The position numbers and the translations under genes were made by a program. Under the pieces are notes generated by a model. That model was not told the origin of the DNA and searched no databases. It was given only the letters and a program-made list of their open reading frames with translations. From NCBI RefSeq assembly GCF_003999995.1, contig NZ_RJAD01000001.1, forward strand, positions 310,001-374,000: a stretch of DNA of 64,000 nucleotides, in the 5' to 3' direction. This DNA is from Microbacterium sulfonylureivorans. GTDB lineage: Bacteria > Actinomycetota > Actinomycetes > Actinomycetales > Microbacteriaceae. Each line of letters starts with the position of its first letter. Within the stretch, counting starts at the first letter, position 1. Below, one piece after another: positions 59,546-64,000 of the stretch.

Positions 59546-60343
59546 TCAGCGCACGTGGATGACGTCGCCCGCCGACACCGCACTCTCGAACTCCGACTCC
59601 TGGACGACCACCAGGCGCCCCTCGAGGTCGATGCGCTGCGCGCGCCCCCTCAGGACCTCCCCGTCGGGAAGAGACACCGCGACGTCGCTGCCGACCGTCG
59701 CGCAGAGCGCCTCCACCTCGGCCAGGATGCCCGCCGCGACCGGGTCGCCGCCGGATGCGGCGAGCGCCGTGAGCTGCTCATCGAGCGCGGCGAGGTAGTC
59801 GGCGATGAGAACGTCCTCGTCGGCCACCAGGCCGAGAGCCTCGAACGAGGTGGCTGTCTCGACCGGGAGGTCGGATGCCGGCATCCGCGTGTTCACTCCC
59901 GAGCCGATGACGACGGCATCCGGATGCCCCGGCACGACCTCGGCGAGGATGCCGCAGATCTTCGCCCCGTCGAGCAGCACGTCGTTGGGCCATTTCAGCG
60001 TCGCACTGTGGCCCGTCCCCCGCACCTGCGCGGCCACCGCGCGGGTCATGGCGGCGCCCGCGATCAGCGGGATCCATCCGCGGGACGCCGGCGGGATCGC
60101 GCCGACGCGCACCACCACCGACAGGGCGAGGGCCGTCCCGGGCGGGGTCGTCCACGAGCGATCGAGCCGGCCCCGACCGGCGCGCTGATCAGTGGTCAGC
60201 AGAAGCGACAGGTGGGGCCACTCGTCGGGGGCGTCGAGGACGTGCTGGACCACGTCGGCGTTCGTCGAGTCGGTGGTCTCCACGACCTGGACGCGCGGGC
60301 TGACGGCAGCGGTCCTGGGATAGCCCTCTGGTGCGATCGGCAT
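59546..60343 (-). CDS. birA: biotin--[acetyl-CoA-carboxylase] ligase
   Basis: 265-residue biotin protein ligase that attaches biotin to carboxyl-carrier proteins. 'VQVVETTDSTNADVVQHVL' begins the catalytic domain; 'TTDQRAGRGRLDRSWTTPPGTALALSVVV' is the biotinyl-AMP loop; 'SATLKWPNDVLLDGAKICGILAEV' has the catalytic Lys; a small C-terminal barrel ends it. There is no N-terminal DNA-binding domain, so it is not a repressor. ATG 60343 lies seven bases from a -10 box; a GTG three codons earlier overlaps that spacing. The acyl-CoA carboxylase gene lies nearby. Confidence 0.95.
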   Translation of the reverse strand: MPIAPEGYPRTAAVSPRVQVVETTDSTNADVVQHVLDAPDEWPHLSLLLTTDQRAGRGRLDRSWTTPPGTALALSVVVRVGAIPPASRGWIPLIAGAAMTRAVAAQVRGTGHSATLKWPNDVLLDGAKICGILAEVVPGHPDAVVIGSGVNTRMPASDLPVETATSFEALGLVADEDVLIADYLAALDEQLTALAASGGDPVAAGILAEVEALCATVGSDVAVSLPDGEVLRGRAQRIDLEGRLVVVQESEFESAVSAGDVIHVR

Positions 60344-60350
60344 GGGCTTC

Positions 60351-60356
60351 ACGCTA
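60351..60356 (-). promoter_or_regulatory. -10 box for birA
   Basis: TAGCGT seven bases before the ATG at 60343, predicting a leaderless mRNA; it selects this ATG over an upstream GTG. Confidence 0.46.
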
Positions 60357-60365
60357 CCCGCGGAG

Positions 60366-62540
60366 TCATCGGTTGCGCAGGCCGGTGTAGTAGACCCAGA
60401 GCTTCCTCGTTCCCCACACCACCTGGTACCACTCCCGGTTGGCGTCGAGAACCTCGATGGCGGTGCCCCCGCCGATCGTCGTCACGATGGTTCCCGCCGG
60501 CGAGCTGCGCAGCCCGACCGGCTTCGTCGTCACCATCTGCTTCACGGGGTAGCTGGCGGCGGTGCCGAACGATCCGTTGAAATGCGTGTACACGGTACGC
60601 GAGATCGCGCGGAGCGCGGCCTTCGAGGGTCCGTTGTCGCCGATGATCGAGATGGCGTAGGTGTACTTCGGTCCGTTCACGATCGCGGTGTCGGCCTGCA
60701 GGAGACCGGAGGCGATCCACAGCGACCCGGGCTTGCTCGCCTGGGGAACCCCGGGAGGGATGCCTGACGCGATGCGCGACTTCCAGATCTGACTCCGCAT
60801 GTGGTTGATCAGACGATCGGAGTAGGCCTTGGCGAGAATGGTCCGGTTCGCCAGGCGATGCATCATCCACGCCATGTCGTTCGTCGTGGACCGATTGCCG
60901 GCGTAGAGCACGCTCGTCCCGCGCGGCACGTTGCCGTAGTACGTGTTCGTGAATCCGGCGCCGCGGATCATGCTGTTGATCGTGGAGATTCCGATCCAGT
61001 GGACGATGTCGGTGTGGCAGTAGTTGTCCGACACGTGGATCATCACCTTGATGCATGTCTCCAGCGGGACGCCCGAGGGAAGCCGCGTGGTCAGTGATGC
61101 CTTCCCCTGCTCCACTCGCTTGTACGCGGCCCACGCGGCGAAGATCTTCATCATGCTGGCGGCCTCACGGCGGGTGCCGCCGCCGACCTGGGCGACCTCG
61201 TACAGCCCGCCGAGCTGCCGGACCGTGACCGAGAAGGTTCCCGAGTACTTCGCGGCCGTCGCGCGCACGGCTGACGTCAGCGCGGCCTGCCGAGATGCCT
61301 TCACCGAGGAGCACGTGGTGAGCGACGCCACCACGTTCGATCCAAGAGCTGCGGTCACGCCCACGAGGATCCGGCGGCCGCCCGCGGCCTTGATGTCGGA
61401 CGCCGCGGTGTCGGGCATGCACTCCGGCATCGCGTAGTAGAGCGGCTGTCGCACCACCGCCGCGAAACCGGCGGCGACGGCGCCGTCGAACGGCCTGGAC
61501 GGGTTGACGATCACGTTCGCCGTCCGGCCGGCCGGGGTCGCGCGGGCCACCAGCGCCGCGGTCGCGAAACGGTCGGCGGAGCCGATGATCGACACCGAGA
61601 ACCCCGCGTTCCGCAGGGCCGCGATATAGCTCGCCATGAGCGGAGAGGTGCTCTGGACGACGACGATCTTCTTCGTGCCCGCGGCGCGAAGGGCATCGAC
61701 CGTGGCGGCGTCGAGCGCGAGCCCGTGCCCGCTGACGACCATCGACCGCTTGCCTCCGACGGCGGCGGCGACCGCCGCGAGCGGGGCGTCGTCGGTCGTC
61801 CTCGCACCGGCGATGTAGACGGTGTCGGCCGGCGCGGCACTGGCCTGGAAGGCCTTCCTCGCCGTCTCGTAGAGCGTCGCTCCGCCGACGCGGCTGACCT
61901 GTGGAGTGACGCCGCGGAGGGTGGCGATCACGGAGTCGCCGACGTAGACGGGCCCACCCGCGACGATGATCCGCGACGGAGCGAGCCGCCGCAGTTCCGC
62001 AAGGACGATCGACGGCACCGACGACACGCCCACGGTCAGCAGCGCAGCGCCGGACTCCGCGGCCACCGAGGCGCCGACCGCAGCGAAGATGGGATACGGC
62101 CCCGAGGTGATCACCACCGTGTCGGCACCGGATGGGAAGAGAGCTTTGGACGCGGCCACCGCGGCCGAGTACGCGTCGGAACCGGTCGAGATCCGACTGG
62201 TGTTCGGAAGCGGAACCGTGGCCGCGGTGATGGACAGTCGCGGCGCGGCCGGTCCGTCGACGCGCTCCTGCGGGACGGGAACCGGCGCGGGCGCCGGAGT
62301 GGGCTCGACTTCGAGCGAAGGGGAAGGCGAAGGCGCCGGCGTGGGCAGCGGAGAGGGACTCGCGGAACCGGTCGGCGTCACCGTCGGCGTGGGCTGCGGC
62401 GAGGCAGCCGTGGACGTCGCCGGGCTCGGAGTCGGCACAGGTGTCGGGTCACCGGTCACGGCCGCAGCCGGCAGCGATCCGAGGACGAGCGCCAGCGGCA
62501 CGAGGAGGGCCGCTGCCGTCACCGACAGCCTCTTCTTCAT
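60366..62540 (-). CDS. secreted cell-wall-binding protein with class A beta-lactamase-like serine hydrolase and SH3 domain
   Basis: 724 residues. A signal peptide ('LSVTAAALLVPLALVLGSLPAAA') is followed by a Pro/Thr/Ser-rich linker of about 70 residues. Then come three cell-wall-binding-repeat-2 units, e.g. 'RIIVAGGPVYVGDSVIATLRGVTPQVSRVGG' and 'FSVSIIGSADRFATAALVARA'. A serine-hydrolase domain has Ser 462-Lys 465 ('SMMK'), Ser 504-Asp-Asn ('SDN') and Lys 603 ('KPG'). It lacks the ExxxN loop of true class A beta-lactamases. Cys residues on both sides of SDN could pair. A C-terminal SH3-like domain ('GLRSSPAGTIVTTIGGGTAIEV') ends it. ATG 62540; GTG 62558 is an alternative. Confidence 0.85.
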   Translation of the reverse strand: MKKRLSVTAAALLVPLALVLGSLPAAAVTGDPTPVPTPSPATSTAASPQPTPTVTPTGSASPSPLPTPAPSPSPSLEVEPTPAPAPVPVPQERVDGPAAPRLSITAATVPLPNTSRISTGSDAYSAAVAASKALFPSGADTVVITSGPYPIFAAVGASVAAESGAALLTVGVSSVPSIVLAELRRLAPSRIIVAGGPVYVGDSVIATLRGVTPQVSRVGGATLYETARKAFQASAAPADTVYIAGARTTDDAPLAAVAAAVGGKRSMVVSGHGLALDAATVDALRAAGTKKIVVVQSTSPLMASYIAALRNAGFSVSIIGSADRFATAALVARATPAGRTANVIVNPSRPFDGAVAAGFAAVVRQPLYYAMPECMPDTAASDIKAAGGRRILVGVTAALGSNVVASLTTCSSVKASRQAALTSAVRATAAKYSGTFSVTVRQLGGLYEVAQVGGGTRREAASMMKIFAAWAAYKRVEQGKASLTTRLPSGVPLETCIKVMIHVSDNYCHTDIVHWIGISTINSMIRGAGFTNTYYGNVPRGTSVLYAGNRSTTNDMAWMMHRLANRTILAKAYSDRLINHMRSQIWKSRIASGIPPGVPQASKPGSLWIASGLLQADTAIVNGPKYTYAISIIGDNGPSKAALRAISRTVYTHFNGSFGTAASYPVKQMVTTKPVGLRSSPAGTIVTTIGGGTAIEVLDANREWYQVVWGTRKLWVYYTGLRNR

Positions 62541-62568
62541 GCGCAACCGACCAGACACCGTGAACCCG

Positions 62569-62574
62569 ACCCTA
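62569..62574 (-). promoter_or_regulatory. possible -10 box for cell-wall-binding hydrolase
   Basis: TAGGGT on the minus strand, ten bases before an in-frame GTG at 62558 and 28 before ATG 62540. If used, the GTG would be the nearly leaderless start. The rest of the 192-base gap to accD shows only the accD ribosome binding site. Confidence 0.35.
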
Positions 62575-62732
62575 GCGGCAGGCGCTCGCGGCGGGCATGA
62601 GAACGACATGAGATTCCCCTTTTCCCGCACCGCGGCCGCGGCATCCCGAACCGCCTTCCCGACAGCGGATGCCGCGACCCCTTGTGCAAACCCTCCAACG
62701 TCTGCGGCGGGCCCGCAGATAAGGTGGAACGC

Positions 62733-64000
62733 GTGACCGATCAGCCCGACCTCTCCACGACCGCCGGAAAGATCGCCGACCTCCGCGCGCGCTACCAGGA
62801 AGCCGTCCTCGATGCCGAGGCCGTCGCCCAGGAGAAGCAGCACGCGAAGGGCAAGGGCACCGCCCGCGAGCGCATCGACCTGCTCGTCGATCCCGGCAGC
62901 TTCGTCGAACTCGACGAATACGTCCGCCATCGCACCACCGCCTTCGGCATGGACAAGTCGCGCCCCTACGGCGACTCGGTGGTCACCGGCGTCGGCACCA
63001 TCCACGGCCGTACCGTGGCGGTGTACGCACAGGACTTCTCGACCTTCGGCGGGTCGCTCGGCGAGGTCGCCGGCGAGAAGATCATCAAGGTGATGGAGCT
63101 CGCGCTGCGCAGCGGCATCCCGGTCGTCGGAATGCTGGACTCCGGCGGGGCCCGCATCCAGGAGGGCGTCGTCGCCCTCGGCAAGTACGGCGAGATCTTC
63201 CGGCTCAACACCCAGGCCTCGGGCGTCATCCCGCAGATCTCGATCATCATGGGACCGGCCGCCGGCGGCGCCGTGTACTCCCCCGCGCTCACGGACTTCG
63301 TCGTCATGGTCGACAAGACCAGCCAGATGTTCGTCACCGGCCCCGACGTGATCAAGACGGTCACCGGCGAGGACGTCGGCATGGAGGAGCTGGGCGGGGC
63401 GCACACGCACAACACGCGCTCCGGAGTCGCGCACTACCTCGCCGAGGACGAGGACGATGCGATCGACTACGTCCGCTCGATGCTGAGCTTCCTGCCCGAC
63501 AACAACATGGCCGAGCTTCCGGTCTACGAGACCGGGTTCGAGTTCGAGACGACCGACTCCGATCGCGCACTCAACACGATCATCCCCGACTCGCCCAACC
63601 AGCCGTACGACATCCACCAGGTGATCCGCGGGATCGTCGACGCCGAGGACTTCCTCGAGGTGCAGCCGCTGTTCGCGCCGAACATCGTGATCGGGTTCGG
63701 CCGCATCGAGGGCCGCTCAGTGGGCATCATCGCCAACCAGCCCTCGCAGATGGCCGGCACGCTCAACATCGAGGCCGGCGAGAAGGCCAGCCGGTTCGTC
63801 AGGTTCTGCGACGCCTTCTCCATCCCGATCGTCACCCTGGTGGACGTGCCCGGCTACCTTCCCGGCACCGACCAGGAGTGGACGGGCGTCATCCGCCGGG
63901 GCGCGAAGCTCCTCTACGCCTACGCCGAGGCGACGGTGCCGCTGGTCACCGTCATCCTCCGCAAGGCCTACGGCGGCGCGTACATCGTGATGGGCTCCAA
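62733..64000 (+). CDS. acyl-CoA carboxylase beta subunit (AccD5/PccB-like, partial)
   Basis: Carboxyltransferase subunit that carboxylates propionyl-CoA (or acetyl-CoA) from carboxybiotin. The 422 visible codons include the N-terminal '[40 protein letters not shown]'-type helix (residues about 10-50), '[20 protein letters not shown]', the first oxyanion hole '[23 protein letters not shown]', '[21 protein letters not shown]', and in the second half '[18 protein letters not shown]' and '[16 protein letters not shown]'. The C-terminal part, about 110 residues, is beyond the window end. GTG 62733 has an AAGGTGG ribosome binding site five bases upstream. It is divergent from birA's strand, as accD5 is in mycobacteria. 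Confidence 0.95.
   Translation, partial: MTDQPDLSTTAGKIADLRARYQEAVLDAEAVAQEKQHAKGKGTARERIDLLVDPGSFVELDEYVRHRTTAFGMDKSRPYGDSVVTGVGTIHGRTVAVYAQDFSTFGGSLGEVAGEKIIKVMELALRSGIPVVGMLDSGGARIQEGVVALGKYGEIFRLNTQASGVIPQISIIMGPAAGGAVYSPALTDFVVMVDKTSQMFVTGPDVIKTVTGEDVGMEELGGAHTHNTRSGVAHYLAEDEDDAIDYVRSMLSFLPDNNMAELPVYETGFEFETTDSDRALNTIIPDSPNQPYDIHQVIRGIVDAEDFLEVQPLFAPNIVIGFGRIEGRSVGIIANQPSQMAGTLNIEAGEKASRFVRFCDAFSIPIVTLVDVPGYLPGTDQEWTGVIRRGAKLLYAYAEATVPLVTVILRKAYGGAYIVMGS

Noticed and set aside
62230..62460. Low-complexity stretch looking like a satellite
   Set aside because: It encodes the Pro/Thr/Ser linker of the wall-binding hydrolase, in frame and without indels.
60366..62540. Beta-lactamase resistance gene
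   Set aside because: Wall-binding repeats, missing ExxxN residues and altered spacing argue against a hydrolytic beta-lactamase.

Overview
The window comes from a high-GC Gram-positive actinobacterium, most likely a Microbacteriaceae member close to Microbacterium. Evidence is the very high GC third-position bias, a WhiB2-type regulator, GlfT2/Glf galactan genes, a fused RmlC-RmlD protein, DUF3499/DUF5719 genes, an LGFP-repeat protein, LCP proteins and AccD5-type carboxylase. No rRNA, tRNA, CRISPR array, insertion sequence or phage gene was seen. Coding density is extreme; the longest gene-free stretches (62541-62732, 20310-20471, 10470-10624, 23758-23903) are all under 200 bases and hold promoters or nothing recognisable.

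Layout. 1-5770: katG (3' end outside the window) behind its regulator furA with a 25-bp palindromic operator; a divergent SpoIIM-like/RDD membrane pair; ahcY; DUF3499; a zincin-like protein. 5785-11818: DUF5719, a 950-residue glycosyltransferase, whiB2 and manA. 11900-25133: two Wzy/O-antigen-ligase-like proteins, GlfT2 and a GlfT1-like transferase, a Wzt/Wzm-type ABC exporter, glf, rmlA-rmlB-rmlCD (dTDP-rhamnose) and a secreted CAP/FG-GAP protein. 25137-51521: 25 consecutive minus-strand genes, mostly overlapping by 1-8 bases, for a complex surface glycopolymer. 51553-57110: a 12-repeat LGFP protein, a glycosyltransferase and an LCP cell-wall ligase. 57107-64000: purE, purK, a PH-domain protein, birA, a secreted cell-wall-binding serine hydrolase and the divergent accD (cut by the window end).

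How the genes work together. The central 25-gene block carries two complete acidic-sugar pathways: legB-legC-legG-legI-legH/neuD-ptmE-legF for a CMP-activated legionaminic-acid-type nonulosonic acid, and wbpA-wbpB-wbpE-wbpD-wbpI for UDP-2,3-diacetamido-2,3-dideoxy-mannuronic acid. It also holds several glycosyltransferases, a second Wzm/Wzt exporter and a PglK-like flippase. Together with the galactofuran and rhamnose genes this is a cell-envelope glycopolymer super-locus; the LCP protein could attach the product to peptidoglycan. The flanks (ahcY, DUF3499, whiB2, manA on one side; purE, purK, PH protein, birA, accD on the other) recall the order around sahH-whiB2-manA and purE-birA-accD5 in Mycobacterium, so the polysaccharide genes appear to sit inside an old conserved neighbourhood.

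Regulatory reading. At least seventeen start codons have an actinobacterial -10 box (TANNNT, or NANNNT in two) ending only 6-9 bases upstream, leaving no room for a ribosome binding site. This suggests widespread leaderless or nearly leaderless mRNAs and splits the 25-gene block into several transcription units.
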